The notes beneath the pieces are model-generated. The model made no database searches. It saw nothing but the letters and a program-made list of their open reading frames with translations, and was not told where the DNA came from. From positions 19,776,204 to 19,840,203 of the forward strand of contig CM043808.1 in assembly GCA_023974075.1 (NCBI GenBank): DNA of 64,000 nucleotides, in the 5' to 3' direction. A program made the translations under genes and the position numbers. Of the stretch, positions 1-13,442 are shown piece by piece; the stretch's first letter is position 1, and the number at the start of each line of letters is the position of its first letter. The stretch is from Chaenocephalus aceratus. Lineage: Eukaryota > Chordata > Actinopteri > Perciformes > Channichthyidae.

Positions 1-4
1 ATTC

Positions 5-436
5 TGTGTGTTGACATTTACGACCATCCCTGCTTCTAATCTCCCGTAAGGAATGTGTTAATGCAGTCGTATGTTGATACTAGGTTTTATGGCCTGACCT
101 GGTGGGCACAGGGGGGGTTTTACGACTGTGAGAACGCTGGCTTTCTAAGCTCCACAGATGTGAGAGACATCTCCTGTGTCTGCAGATGTTTACGCCCATC
201 CCCAATATGTGGATTTGACTCTCTGTAAACTAGTTAAAAGGTCTATCGAGAGATAGGCTGGTCAGAATTGACATGACAACCCACCCGTGCAGTCAGAACC
301 TTTTGCTGCTGTGACTTGTGATATGAATTCTCCGGCCGTTGACTTGTAATAAACTACCAGTGTTTGTCATCAAAGCTCCAACTCTCTACGTGTCTCTGAG
401 TCCTGACTCTCCATTGCTGCAGAAGGTTCCCTTACA
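5..436 (+). mobile_element. LTR-like interspersed repeat, copy 1
   Basis: The stretch starts TGTGTG and ends TTACA, and carries an AATAAA at 348-353 shortly before the end, the layout of a retroelement LTR. A second copy lies inverted at 33920-34371. Outside these limits the two copies do not match. I see no clear target-site duplication at either copy, and only 4 bases precede this one in the window, so I cannot tell a solo LTR from the 3' end of a longer element. The LTR reading is inference from termini and polyadenylation signal. Confidence 0.55.
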
Positions 437-714
437 ATATGTACACCTTGTTTCTCTCTTACTATAACAAAGTCACATTTGAGGTCACTCGGTGCTGGTC
501 TGATTTTAGTGACGGGCTCTAATTTGGTCATCAATTGCTGATTACTGAATGTGATCGATGGTTGCCGTCGGCTACAGCAGCCTCTCGACAGACTGAATGC
601 ACCTGAATACAAATGGGAGGCTTTTGTTAAGGATCTGAATCAATAACTGCCATGGATTTATTGTTTTTCCTTTAGCTTTATGGATGCATATTCCCTTCAC
701 TCTAATAACCTCTT

Positions 715-718
<4 letters not shown>

Positions 719-775
<57 letters not shown>
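719..775. repeat. (CA)n microsatellite
   Basis: An uninterrupted run of about 28 CA dinucleotides. Read on the minus strand it gives a spurious poly Val-Cys frame. Confidence 0.97.
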
Positions 776-777
<2 letters not shown>

Positions 778-1227
778 TACTTAAGCAGGAACCACCATGC
801 TGAGTCATTTGACATGGCAATCTTTCCTGAAGTCTATTAGGGCTGCCAAGTCGACAATGTCAATTAGGGAAAGAAGAAGTTCCTGGAATGTTGCTCTCAT
901 TTAATCATATTATAAAGAGTTTCTCAATTAGCAGTTTTAGCTTGTTGCTGAAGAGTCTATTTTTTTTCACTTTTCCTTTATACTAGAAGTGGAGTTGTAT
1001 ATTGTACTAAATGTTTTGATGAATAAAACAAAACAAGCTGCTGCTTGGATTACAATGATTCAATCCAAAATCCCACAAGGCACACTGCAAGGTTTTGTAT
1101 TTCTTTCTTTTTATTTGAAAGACAAAAAACTGTATTTTATTTAAAGTACATATAAGGTCTATCATAACTTTGTATGTACTTTTGTTAGTATGTCATAATT
1201 CTTTAAAAACTTTATATAAAAGGACAG

Positions 1228-1510
1228 TTCACCCCCAAGAAACCCAACATATTTTCCCTCCTACCTGCACGGCTATTTATCGATCTGGATTGTGTTGTTG
1301 TGAGTTTCAGGGTATTGGAGGTATCAGCTGGAGAGATGTCTGCTTTTTCTCCAGTTTAATGGAACTAGAAAGCACTCGGCTTGTGGTTCTCAAAGTGCCA
1401 AAAAAATGCAATTGGAAAAACTCAACAGCAATGTCTCTTTCCAGAAATCCTGTCCCAGTTACTCGCGATAATCCACAGACCTTGAGCAACTTCATGTTGA
1501 AACAATTTCC
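1228..1510 (+). repeat. Teleost interspersed repeat, unclassified
   Basis: From memory this block (CTGCACGGCTATTTATCGAT onward, through the part around TTTCTCCAGTTTAATGGAAC) matches a repeat dispersed in many fish genomes. I cannot give its family. A frame of 120 codons spans it but has no recognisable domain, and I treat it as chance. Confidence 0.45.
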
Positions 1511-1649
1511 CTTAACACAAAGTCCTTTTTAGTGCTTTGAACACCAACAACTGGATGCCATCTAGTTCTGTTAAATCTAGAGGGAACAGACCTCATACGG
1601 TTCATGTATCCAACACTCAGAAAATAAAGCCAAAACCATATAGATTGAT

Positions 1650-3315
1650 AAATAGCACTACGGCTAAGAGGGAAAATAAGCTTTTTTAATATCATATATT
1701 TAGTTTTTATGGGTTAATGTGAATTTTTTTTAATAAACTATTATATTCTTATCAGATTTTTTTAACACTTAAACGTCAATATCAGTATGGGGCTCAATTA
1801 TCCAGTATTGCTTGACATACTGCTTAGTCTTTTATTTATTTATTTTACAAACAAGACGGAACAAAACTCATGCAAATTTACATTATTTTACACAGCAGGG
1901 TGCATTTTGTTCGGAGCAGCGGAGACGCACAGTGCATGCAGCCGCCACACTTACTCACACTTATTGTTGACGGTTCATTCCTATTCTGTCTCCCAACTTC
2001 TTTGTTGTGGAGAATCAATTTGAACCAGCCGTCTTCATGTTCCAGCAGGCCTGTAGAAATGAGAATAAATAAACATATTCAAGGTGACAGCCTGCTTGCC
2101 TGTCTCTGAGAGCAGCGGCTATGCTTGGATTGAACTGGCCACTGGCAAATGAGACTGGCGCTCAAACAGCACCCTGTGCGAGGCCCCTGATTGGATGACA
2201 GATTGGAACCGAAGCGTATTTCTTTCTCTTCTTGCTCTGAAGCCGTGTCTTCACCCGATGCCACAGAGTATCCCACTCCCGTCTTTCACAGTTATATTCT
2301 ATTCAAAAACTTGATTGTACTCATCATTAGAGGAGCATACTACTAATGTAGGCAGCATTTACATAAATATAAGGAAAATCTAATATGTCATTCAAACCCA
2401 TTCCTGTATGTCCTCTACAACATACTAGTAAAAATAGCTTGACCTTGTCATGTGTCACTCAGTTTAGTGTTTCTGAAGGTAATCTATGTATTGATCTCTG
2501 TGCTACTTGATGAATGTTGTAAGCCTATACATGGGTGTTGAAGGTCAATAATGACATTCTACTGAATGACTTCTTAATGGTGCAGACTTTACTCTGTGTC
2601 ATCTACTGGTTCCTTTGTTAAAACTGGGACAAGAGTGATTGCATTATGTTGTTTCTGTACTGTATGATGAAAGATATGCAGGCGATGAGGTTTCATGTTT
2701 ATCTGAACCTAAATGGAAATACAGTAGATGCAAGAAGAAGTTTTAACTTAGTAGATCTGTGAGAATGAAACATTAAGATCATTGTTATCCTTGATCTTAT
2801 TAGACAACTATATTCATAAGACTTACTAAAACAAATGTTTTTTAGAAGAATAAGATTTGTAAAAATGACGATTTCAATGAACATAAACCATTTAATTTAA
2901 TTCTGCTGGAACAAAGACATTGTTTCCTCGAGAGTGAGCTCACAGATTTGTCTTTTATTTTTAGTTGACAGCCTCAAAAGGAAGTATTTCTGTTCTCACT
3001 TCAATGCCACTGAGCTGTTAAGCGGCCAGCGGAGGCCAATTTCCAAAACAAATTACGTGATATCATCCTTCCCCTGAATTAGGTAATAACCCCATTTAAA
3101 TTAAATTACCTGAATTGAAGTACTGTAGATTGCTACCCACAGGATGATATAGCTTTCACTGTTGTTGAATGAAAATGGTTCTGTGGAGCAAAAGCAAAGG
3201 CTGCTGAGCTGTAAATAATCATTCATAGCTCACTCATAAAATGGGTTGCCACTGCAGTATTAAAGAAATTAATTTGAGAAGGCTGCTTGGTACAGTTTCA
3301 GGCAATATTTCGCTG
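1650..3315. other. No gene seen; AT-rich intron-like DNA
   Basis: No splice-bounded open frame, RNA gene or recognisable repeat. The stretch 2995-3125 is less AT-rich and unique-looking and could be a conserved noncoding element. That is a guess from composition only. Confidence 0.5.
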
Positions 3316-3328
3316 ATACAGACCATAT
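3316..3328. repeat. 13-bp target-site duplication of Rex3 (left)
   Basis: ATACAGACCATAT, repeated exactly at 3733-3745 on the other side of the LINE. Confidence 0.93.
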
Positions 3329-3732
3329 CCATCCATCCATCCATCTTCTCCCGCTTATCCGTGGTCGGGTCGCGGGGTAGCAGTTCCAGCAGAGAGCCCC
3401 AAACTTTCTTTTCCCTGGCGACATCAACCAGCTCTGACTGGGGGATCCCAAGGAGCTCCCAGGCCAGCGAAGAGATATAATCCCTCCACCTGGTCCTAGG
3501 TCTACCCCTTGGTCTCTTCCCAGCTGGACGTGCCTGGAACACCTCCCTAGGGAGGCGCCCAGGTGGCATCCTAACTAGGTGCCCGAACCACCTCAACTGG
3601 CTCCTTTCGACGGGAAGGAGGAGCGGCTCAACTCCGAGTCCTTCCCCGATGACCGAACTTCTCACCTTATCCCTAAGGGAGACGCCAGCCACCCTGCGGA
3701 GAAAACCCATCTCGGCCGCTTGTATCCGACAC
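3329..3732 (-). mobile_element. Rex3/RTE LINE, 5'-truncated copy
   Basis: The minus strand encodes the C-terminal end of an RTE-clade reverse transcriptase protein, with the motifs RWFGHLVRM, then GKRPRGRPRTRWRD and a tail running into GATG repeats (plus strand ATCC repeats at 3329-3344). A 3' tail of GATG repeats is the known signature of fish Rex3. The copy is severely 5'-truncated, as usual for LINEs. Both ends are flanked by the same 13 bases, ATACAGACCATAT (3316-3328 and 3733-3745), a target-site duplication that proves insertion by target-primed reverse transcription. The frame is open across the whole fragment, so the insertion is probably not very old. Confidence 0.93.
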
Positions 3733-3745
3733 ATACAGACCATAT

Positions 3746-4254
3746 AAAATATACAATTTACTGTATACCAATTTGACTAAATTGGAAAATATGTTATTTT
3801 CAGAATTTATTTCACAACTATTCTGTAAAAAATGTGGCATTGTATTAAACCTAGATGTGTAAAACTTAAATTACAATCATTATGGAATATTTCTTAATTT
3901 GTCAGAATTTGCGCGCTATTGTCCTTATGAACTTTTTCCAGAAACCATGCTCTTTCATACCAAGGCCAGGAAGCCGTTTTAATAAAAATGTGGGTCATAT
4001 TATTGATTATTGGATGATAATTGGTTTAAATAAAGTGTCATAGCTGCTTGCTTTGGGAGACATCTGGCATGTAACGCTAATGAACAATTTAATTAATTTG
4101 ATCCTAATCACTGTATTTAGTGTTTTCAGACTTAGCCCTACAATAAGGCAGCCTTTAGCGCTGATATCTCATTATGGATACAACATTTTGTTTTTAGAAA
4201 CCATAGTCGTTCATTAACACTTTGCATTGTTAAATAAGAATTATCCTTTCACCT
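3746..4254. other. No gene seen; AT-rich DNA
   Basis: Nothing recognisable on either strand. Confidence 0.5.
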
Positions 4255-4860
4255 TTTTTATTATTATAATTTTTTTATTTAACCAGATAAAAGCATTGAG
4301 ATAAAATCTCATTTACAATGCTGACCTGGCAAAGAAGGCAGCAACGTTACACGTTCTTACACATATCACAGACATATAAAATACAGAGAACACAACTAAG
4401 AAAACAAAAAGACGAAAAGCAGTCACTACATTGTGCACATTTAGGACAGAAAGAAAGGTGCACTACTTATTACTGCAAGAGCAGCTGGTGGTAAGGACTT
4501 CAGACAACTTCAATTTAAAACAGGCAAGTGCCATCAGTTAGAGGCTTGATTGAAGGTCATTCCAAGACCAAGGACCATAATAAAAAAGACTCCCACTTCC
4601 AGCATCAGTCCGCACAGCAGGTACCTGGAACCGTATCCAGGCACTGGTTCTGAGGTTGTAAGAGTCACAAACTGGAGTAAATCTGGCACAAATATACAGT
4701 GGAAGCTTACCTAAAATGGCTTTATACATGAATAAAAACCAACCTCTTGCTAGACTGTAAGTGTACAGTATGTGAGAGGCAATTGTTTCAGAGATAGCTT
4801 GATAGCAGTACAACGAAGAAGAGCCTAACTAAATTCAGCACTTTTATTGCACAGCTGAGC
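4255..4860 (-). mobile_element. L2/CR1-like LINE 3' end
   Basis: On the minus strand, 4538-4813 encodes a C-terminal reverse-transcriptase tail of the CR1/L2/Rex1 type. It has the phrases FMYKAILGKLPLYI, VPAVRTDAGSGSLFYYGPW and SWNDLQ, which in this family follow the RT domain (compare the common YKALLGxLP and ARTELGxxxFxxxxPWxWNxLQ pattern). Downstream on the minus strand come about 280 bases of 3' UTR ending in GGTTAAATAAAA, a typical end for fish LINEs of this group. The copy is 5'-truncated and I see no target duplication. Confidence 0.75.
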
Positions 4861-6958
4861 CGACCATCCTCCACGGTTATCAGACTGTGCAAAATGGATT
4901 GGATGCAGTCGGAATTCACTCTTACTTCCATTTTGCAGCTATTTTTAGGGAATAGGGTCACTGGAGCTGATGCTAAAATGTATTGTTCCCTTGGTGGCAG
5001 CAATGTTGTAGCCTGGAAAGTTGTAATTGTATATTTGTTTAGAATAACAGGGCGGGTGACACTTGAAGATACATTTAACTTGTAGCCTTGTAAACCTGTA
5101 GTTATAAAACAATATTATATCAACCTTGTGATATGAGACAATGTATAGATTTAGGTTTTCAGTATTGCATTTCCTGGTTTTAAAGGTTGCATTACAATAA
5201 AGTTACAACAAGTATATATAAAAACTGTATAGAAACAGGAGTTAAGATCTCCAGCCATAAACAGTATATCAAGTGGAACTTGAATTGAGATTTAATGTTG
5301 TTGTTTTTTTGTCAAACCTGTGTAACCAAGGTCATGAAAGATGCCTTCCAGGCGTGTTTATCAAAATTCAATTATCAGGGTAATTTTTTTAAATTACAAC
5401 TACATCTTGGTCATTAACAAATCCGGAATCTATGATTATGCAAACATTTTATAATTCACTGAAAAGTCCATTCTCAGTGTGTACATTGTGCACTGAAGGC
5501 TTCAATGTTCCCCATAAGAATTTGTGTAAGTTGCATGTTGGTCACGGAGGGGTTTCTAAAGTAGGAATCATGAACTAAGAAATAATGCTTGTAAATACCT
5601 GATGATGGGCACAGAGAAACTTTCCTACCACTCTATAGGGAGTCATTTGAGTACAAACAAAGCAAATAGCCCAACATTGATCATACAGGGTCATTCCTTT
5701 TTTTAGGAGCCGCTATTTACCAGCTTACAACTTTAGATCTTAATTATATGTTATTACCTGTAATAATATAAAGACATAGGAATAACTGGAAGGATGTCTG
5801 TGTTTGGTGTGAAAAATATCCTCTCTTCTGCATATTGGAGGTTAGGAGGTGGACAAAACAAGCAGTTGTTTTCCCTTGACAGTAATTATGCTCCCTGCAT
5901 GATCAGTCACAGTGAGTTGATGGCCGAACCCACACAATAAAATTGAGGTTGATTGAAGTACCCATTTCCTCTGGGATCCAATTATTAATTATCGTCTGTC
6001 TGGAAAACTTGGAAGGAATCAGATTTCATAGTTTCCTGTGACCTCGCGAGCTGATTGGCGGCTGGCTGACGGCGGCTGTTGCTGGTGTGTTAAGTGTGGC
6101 CGCTGGGTTTCATGCCAGTTGATGTGTTCGGGGTAGAGACTTGTGACAGACGCTGACAGAGCACCTGTGCCGACACACTCGACAACCATTATTCATAGCT
6201 GTCTCACCATCACATCCGCAAAAGTGGCAGTACACAGCCTAAAAAAACATGGTTATTGTACTGCTGAGTTACTACAAGTATGGATTCTGTGCATTCATGG
6301 TAAGAGAGAGACAATTATGAAGCACATTATTTGAAAAGGATGTCATCTTCTCTACAAAGAGTCTAATTAAGCCTCACACAGCCCATACTATCAGCTTCTC
6401 TCATATGGAAGACTGAAGTGTATTTGTTCTCTCTGTTATTAATTGTATATTGACCAGTAGAAAGTATTTCTGTCACCATTTTTAATTAAAGACGCCAATT
6501 GTTTTTTTTCCCATTATTATTGCTGTGGACCAAATAATGACCATGATGTTTGTATCTCTTGTTATGCTTACACTAGCATGGGGATGACATTATACTTTAA
6601 ACGTTTCTGTTTTCCTAGCAAGTGACTTTTGGTGCCTGTTGAAAGTGTATTCATTAGTTTTAACCCATGATGAAGATTCCTCACTTCCCCAGACTAAGTC
6701 ATTTCATTCAAACTACATTAATTAACTCAACATAGCCTAAACATAACCCTAGAGCTGATATATTAAGGTACAAATACACCAATAGAAAAGTTAAGTCTGA
6801 CAGGAAACCTAAATGATCCAGGTTTCAAATAAATGCATTACAAACATTAGTAAAACCAAAACAATACACACACAGCATGCTTTTGAGGGAAGTTAATGTT
6901 GAAGCATAATTGTATTTGTGTACCATTATCAATCATATACATAATTTGTGTTTTCCAG
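4861..6958. other. No gene seen; intron-like DNA
   Basis: No domain-bearing open frame or recognisable repeat. A GC-richer patch around 6035-6130 is not otherwise interpretable. Confidence 0.5.
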
Positions 6959-7006
6959 CTACAACTACACCAGCTGACGTAGAGACGATGGATGAGTGTT
7001 TTGGAG
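6959..7006 (+). CDS. Candidate host exon A (48 bp, phase 1-1)
   Basis: The segment follows a good acceptor (GTGTTTTCCAG) and precedes a consensus donor (GGAG|GTGAGT). Of its three frames only one is open: entered with two bases and left with one, it encodes TTTPADVETMDECFG. A length divisible by three with phase 1 on both sides is typical of a cassette exon. The other candidates at 15000 and 15126 also start in phase 1, which is mutual support. I do not recognise the protein. Chance occurrence of such a short exon is quite possible. Confidence 0.4.
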
Positions 7007-9154
7007 GTGAGTCATTATCACTGTTGTTCTGGTCATGTGGTTTTTTCTTTGCTTTTGACTCCAACACAGACCTTTTGAATTAGTACATGGCATGTTTTGC
7101 TGAATCATGTTGTTCCTCTGTCACTTGTGTATACGACCTAATGATGGAGGCAGATGTTAATTTGGAAGTTCCACTGAGTTGTATCGGAGCAGCAGCTATT
7201 GTGATAATTACCATCTGTTGAGGATCATACCAGTATGTTGATATTTTTGTCAGGAAAATCCATATGGTGTTCCCACTGCAAATGTCAATATCAAATGTGG
7301 CTATACACATTGATCAAATGTATTTCTAGAGAAAATGGAAATATTGTTGTTAAAATAAAGTCTGGGTCTTTTTGCAAATGTCTGCTGAAAATAACTATTA
7401 ATCCAATGATGGAAACAAATGTAGCTTTTGTTTGACCTATTTGCAATATGTGTGACCTTCTTGATATTTCACCTGGTTCTGAGGATACAAGAAGACAAGA
7501 TGTCACATGACTGGTTTGTGTGGAACAGGAGGTGCTGCCTGTAATCCACTTGTCTTCTACTTTGTTCCCTTCTGTCTTACATCATGCTCATGCAAAACGT
7601 TGCACATTTGTTACAAAATGTGCTTCATCCATCATACAGCATGATGGGAAAGATATCACTGCGATATCTGCTGTGACTTTCAATGAAGTGGCAGCATTCA
7701 AAACGTTCTGAACTCTCAACTGCCAAGTATGATTCAAGCTTCCATCATAATGACAATACAAGGTTGTAAGGTGTTGTTATAGAAGGGGAAATGGAGGCCA
7801 TTAGTGGATGTGCTCCCCCTCATAATGGGCTCCAGTTACTTCCTAGTCTTGTGGCTGTCATGTAGCCCTTTCTTTGATCTCTACTCAGTGTTTGCACTGG
7901 ACACTCTAATTGGCCTGTGATGGGCTTCGGCTTTGATCCTGTCCTGAAGGCAAACCAGCTTCTTATTTCAACAAGAAATGAAATAACAAACCTCCTTAGT
8001 GCCACATATTGTATCATGAGTGTATGTGTACCTTGTAGGTGATCATACCCATTGTCAGATAGGCACCAATCAAACACAACGTTTTGAGGAGGAAGATCAA
8101 GCCTCTTCTCCTCCTGCGGATGAGGGTTGATTGTAGACGGTCTTTCAGACGCTCATATGGTTTCAGCCCCCCCTCACACTGCCCTGCCACAAGCTGGCTA
8201 CATATGCCCACTTCTGGCCGTGGGGAAAAACATTATTCATCCTTTATTGGACCTGTTAAACAATGCATTGTCTTGGAGTGGCTCATAAACTATAAAAAGT
8301 TTACAGGTTGACAGACTTTGCCGCACTTGTAAGTCATCCTCCATCCCTTGCCTGTTGCAGTGAGCATTAGCCATTAACCTAATTAACCATGAACGGCCAC
8401 ATTTCAGATCTGAGATTCTTGCTCCTACTTCTGGGAAGTGAAGAGGCAGGAAGCAGATAAACCTCTGGTCCGTCTCATACAACATTTGAAATATAGACAA
8501 AATACAAATCTTTATCTGAACAAACATCTTTAAGAGAGAGGGAGAACCACAACAAAACCAATACTAAGCATTATTGATGCAGCTACAACTAACTATGTTT
8601 CGACAAATCTTGAAAGTGTCCACATAAATGTAAGGAATCAGTACCTGCAAATCCACAATTGACAGGAGGAGTATAACCTTAAGATGTACTCTATTAGACG
8701 AGTACAGTACACAACTGCCTTCACTGCAGCTGTAAAGAGCAATACAATGCTATTCTTCTCCTTTGTTGCTGTTTAAAATCAGCCAACGTTTTGATATAAA
8801 TCAAACGTTGAGTGTGAAAGTTATCTATTGCAATGAAAAGTGAGGCCCTGAGATCAAATGCATCTGTTGGCTTCAAAGCACAGGTTGTGAATAAAAAATG
8901 GCTGCTATTTATTTATTTCATTATTTCTTTGTTGAAATATTTATCAAAGAAAAACATGTTTTGTTTCTGTTTCATTGTCACATCTTTTAATTAAGCTTTC
9001 CAAAAATAATGAATAAATGACAGCCGCATTTAAAAAACATTATAAACATTACAAAAAAACCATAATAATATACAATAGTGATACAGTACTACAAGTACAT
9101 TATTATGTATTATATACCATTGGTAGGTAATAATATTTATCAAAGAAGGTTCTC
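7007..9154. other. No gene seen; intron-like DNA
   Basis: Only short chance frames and no recognisable repeat. Confidence 0.5.
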
Positions 9155-9192
9155 ATTTTCCACTATGTGTTGAAAAGCACATAGTGGAAAAT
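9155..9192. repeat. 15-bp hairpin
   Basis: ATTTTCCACTATGTG at 9155-9169 is repeated inverted at 9178-9192 with an 8-base loop. It lies only 55 bases before the longer hairpin at 9248. Confidence 0.85.
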
Positions 9193-9247
9193 TAAGCAAA
9201 GCAGTTGTACAGTTTCAGATATGGATTCATATATTTTAAATGTTCTT

Positions 9248-9317
9248 ATTTAATATGTATACCAATGGACTGTGTCTTACGTGTGTAAGACACAGTCCAT
9301 TGGTATACATATTAAAT
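9248..9317. repeat. Perfect 33-bp palindrome with 4-base loop
   Basis: The arm 9248-9280 and its exact reverse complement 9285-9317 are separated by GTGT. The arm begins ATTTAATATG and ends GTGTCTTAC. Thirty-three paired bases without mismatch imply a recent origin, since AT-rich intronic DNA would soon accumulate mismatches. No coding or transposon context is visible. A template-switch inversion or a minimal foldback insertion are the simplest explanations. Confidence 0.95.
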
Positions 9318-12300
9318 ATGCAAGAGGATCCCCAGATATACATTAAATATAAATAAAAAATGAGAGTTCATAAGAAATAAGTCACCTGCCAATCATACGA
9401 GGAGCTAATCTGAAAAAGTCAGACAGTCACAATGTCTGGCCGTCACATAACTTTTGAAGTGTCTCAGAATGTGTGACTAAAGCCTCTCTCTGAAAGTAGG
9501 CAGGCTCAACAGATAATAACGTCTTTTGTCAGATTTAGATTGTCAGATACAGTGCCCACTTTATCTTTAGAAAACATACGGATGAGCTTATTTTGTGTTC
9601 TCAAGCACACTGGCTCAGGTAAAGTGGAGAGCAAAGTCCGAGCACAGACACCAACTGATAAGAGAATCTTTTTTTATGGACCTAATCCCACATCCACAGT
9701 ATCTTCTGAAAATGGATCAGATTTATCTCAAATGTAGGGTCTACGCTATAGCTTATTTGTCAGGATGTGAAGCACAATTACATGTAAGCTCCCTGTGAGT
9801 GTATAATGTCACTAAAATATTAAGTGGGAGGAAAACTCAACTGGAAATGTAGACTTAATCTAATGTCTGGTGCAATATTCTCGCCAAATGTGTAACTATC
9901 TCTCTTAATGAGTTTTGCATTGCTACAACTTGAATGTTGCAAGACATTAAAATATCTTTGATGATGCCTGACGCCGCCCACAGTTTAGGATCCAAGTCAA
10001 GGAGTCAAACTGACGCCTGAGCCATTGAAGTTCAACGACCGTCCCCTAGGATAGTGCACTTTGACTTGTAAGATGAGTAGCAACATTTTTAACACAGAAC
10101 TTAAATTAAATGTTTTGGTTATCTGGAAGGAAATCTGTCGAATTTTGGAGAAGTGGTGTTGCAGAGTTGTACCGCTTTAACTATATCCATTGCCAATGCA
10201 TTAGTGTTGAAGTGATTTAGTCTCAATGATGCCCGAGTTCAGTATGAGACACACTGCCCTGATTTATAGAGATGGTTTTAAAAGACGCTGGTTCCAATTG
10301 GCAAACTCTGGGGCTGAAAAATGAAGCTAATGCGGGGATCCTTAAACCTGCATTCTTACTAATAACATGGTGGCGACTCCACTTGTTGTTAAGGAAGTCA
10401 TATTCTATAGAATTCTATGACAACATGGCACTTTACTTTATGTCCTCAGTAAACATTGATCTAATGAGTAAATGGCCTCAATCGCTAGATCAAATCTTGA
10501 ATAGAGCATGATCTTCCATTGATAAATGCACCAATTTAGAGTGCAATAGACTATAAAGCTGAGGTTGCTTTAGCGTGAGGCTTCCCTGCTGTGATTCACA
10601 GATCGCTACTTGGGTGTTGTCTGGTTTGGTTGATGTCCGATTTTACGTCTTAAACTTAATCCCTTTCACAGTGTGAATTTAGAGTTCACATTTTTGTTGC
10701 CTTAAATTGTCATGTTCAGGATTTAGTTGTAGACTACTCCAACCTCTCATGTCACTTCTGGTTCCAAAAAACTAGATGACGACAGCCGATATACCGTAGT
10801 GAATCGTAGTGAAGTCTAGTTATATTCAGCCTACTGTCAATACAACTACTCTAAAGCTTTAATATTTGCACTACTGAAATATCCAAATAAAATGTTTATT
10901 GAAGAAAAGGAGACATGCTATAATTATGTAATTCTTTAGCTCCTAGTTCAAGTAGAAAATGTGTGCTCCTCCATCTCCAACACAGCAGGTCACAGTGTAA
11001 TACCCCGAGGGCAGTGTTTGGTCAGTCGGCTCGAACAATGTACAGAATGCTTTCCAGAGACCCACTTTGACCAATAGATGGATCAAAACCAGAACAATAA
11101 GCCAGAGCATGTTTATGAGAGAGGCTCTTAAGATCAGTGCCCTTTCAAAGCAGCTTTAGTTGCCCCCAGCGGGCAATCGAGGGGAATTGGTGTCATTCTT
11201 TTTCTCAGAAAAAAACGCGCCTGTTTTGGAGAGTTAAAGCTTTGTGGGCAAACAGTCAAATCTGCAGCTGCACTGCATGGGGTTCCCCTTTCCACAATGG
11301 GGATTATGGTGTGATAAAGCTGCTATAACACACATTGTTTTGGGGGTGGATGCAATATATAACAGGCTTTGTGATGTATCAGGATGAAACGGAATGATGC
11401 AGAGTATCTTCCGCGAAAGGGCCTGACTTAGAGACTTGCTATGATATACGCTGAATCCAATGACAGACTATCTTTGTTGGAGCAATCTGATTTTGCATGT
11501 CTGTATATTTGTACTGAATACACTGCTGTATCTGTTAAATACAAATGAGTCATCTAGATAATCCCATAGTCACTGTTACTACAATTGGCAAGGTTTCTTT
11601 TCTGGCATGGCACATTTACAGTGTGCTGGTATACGTTTGAAATCTAAGCTAGCTTATTAGATAACATCCACGGTAGTTTTTCATACTTAGAGACAAACCT
11701 GCATGAAATTGTGCTAATGGACGCCGGCATCCTTAGGTTGGCTTTGTAGTCGTTTAAACATACTGCAGGCATGTTGTACAATCGCCAAATCATTCACACC
11801 CAGTTCCACTTAGCACATTTTTTTTTTATCTGACTAGAAGCTCTACATTTGAAGTGTCTAAATTGATTTCTGCAGTGAAATAACAATGCCACAATGTAAC
11901 AGTCATTCAAAATGTTGGATTTATAGCCATTTACTGTCACGGGGGAATTTTTTCGGCACTTGTGTTTTTCTAAGTGTCCCAGCATGACCTACTTTATTCT
12001 TTTCAAAGGCTTTCTATTTTGAGAATAATACAAAAAGATTTTAATGTCAGGCAACTCAAATATGTTTGTGAATTTATAGGGAAGAAGTCAGCCCTTCAAT
12101 CTAAACGTATTGGTATGCATGTTATTTTGACCAAAATACTTCAGAGGTACCAAATAATAATATGGTAATATTTTTGATATTTTAAGTGGGCAATATCTAT
12201 TACATCAGTTGTGGATACAGAATCAATGTGGGACATCTCCCACTTTTTACACAGTTTTGAGAGCAAAAACATGATGGTTATTGAATAATGTCAATATCAT

Positions 12301-13437
12301 GGTCTAACCAGTTGAGATGATAAAAGGTTATTATTCAACCATTCTGGGACATAGATTACTTTTTAAGGATAAGACGACTACAGGATCTACTGACAGAAGT
12401 GGAATCTTTAACCTTAACATCTGCTGGACCTTCATGTTTATAGATGAAGACTGAAAGACATTGTTGGACATCTCCTCTCCTCACATCATCAAACATTTGA
12501 AAACCCCACTAACCAACTCTCTTTCATGAGCTCACATTACATGGGAGCTATCGAACTTAGAAGTAATTTTAGCATTCGGTAAGATAAGAAAAACACTTCA
12601 GGATTCTGATTTTAAAAACCCTCCAGCTCAGATATTAATGTCAGAGTTAAATGTTTGATTTGATTCAGGTTGCAGTCTTTGAGTGTTCCCATAATGATCT
12701 CTACCTCAGTTTGAGGTATGAAGCCCCTGTTGGGAGGCCCATTTTGATTTATTCAGCTTTAAATTATGTTTTTGATTATCGTTTGATAGGAATGCTATGA
12801 ATTATTTAAGTAGTTTGAACTATATTTGGTCTCTCTAGCATACGTATTACTTATCTTCATAATTAAGCTATACGATGCCTCAAAAAGGTGGATTGATTAT
12901 TCAAGTTATCAGAAATATTTATAGGACCGGAAACAACTCTCAACAATTCAGTACAGATGATACTGTGCAATGCTCATTTTCCTCTGGCACAATTAACAGA
13001 AGGTGTGATGGTATGCATTTCCACTATGGACATTTCCACACTGTGTGAGATTTCATCAAAACATATCCAGACATAAATCCAGCAAAAAGGTGTTATTATG
13101 AGCTACCATGGTTAAACCCTGATCTTTGCACACAGACGGTCTGTAATTGCAGTTTCAGGGCGAGACATGATGAGCTTCAATAACCCTGATTTTCCTCCTG
13201 ATTGCCTCACACTGATTTCTCAATAGTGCACAGACACTGTAATTAGGTTAGTTAGGCAAAAAGTTATTCTGTACTCGACCAAAGAGATACCACAGTTTAA
13301 GCAGGTTGGCACTTGTATTACTGTGATGCAGGTGTTTTTACTCTGTGGGTTAAAAAATAGCATACATATATTTAAAGTGAGTTATATACAAATGTGGCAC
13401 AGCATAGATTTGGCAAAAATCAACATTAAATCAAAGT
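9318..13437. other. No gene seen; intron-like DNA
   Basis: About 4 kb without recognisable repeats, domains or RNA genes. Short open frames present have no domain and no splice support. Confidence 0.5.
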
Positions 13438-13442
13438 CACTC

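Noticed and set aside
10005..10067. Possible exon between a CCCACAG acceptor-like site and an ACTTGTAAG donor-like site
   Set aside because: All three frames contain stops.
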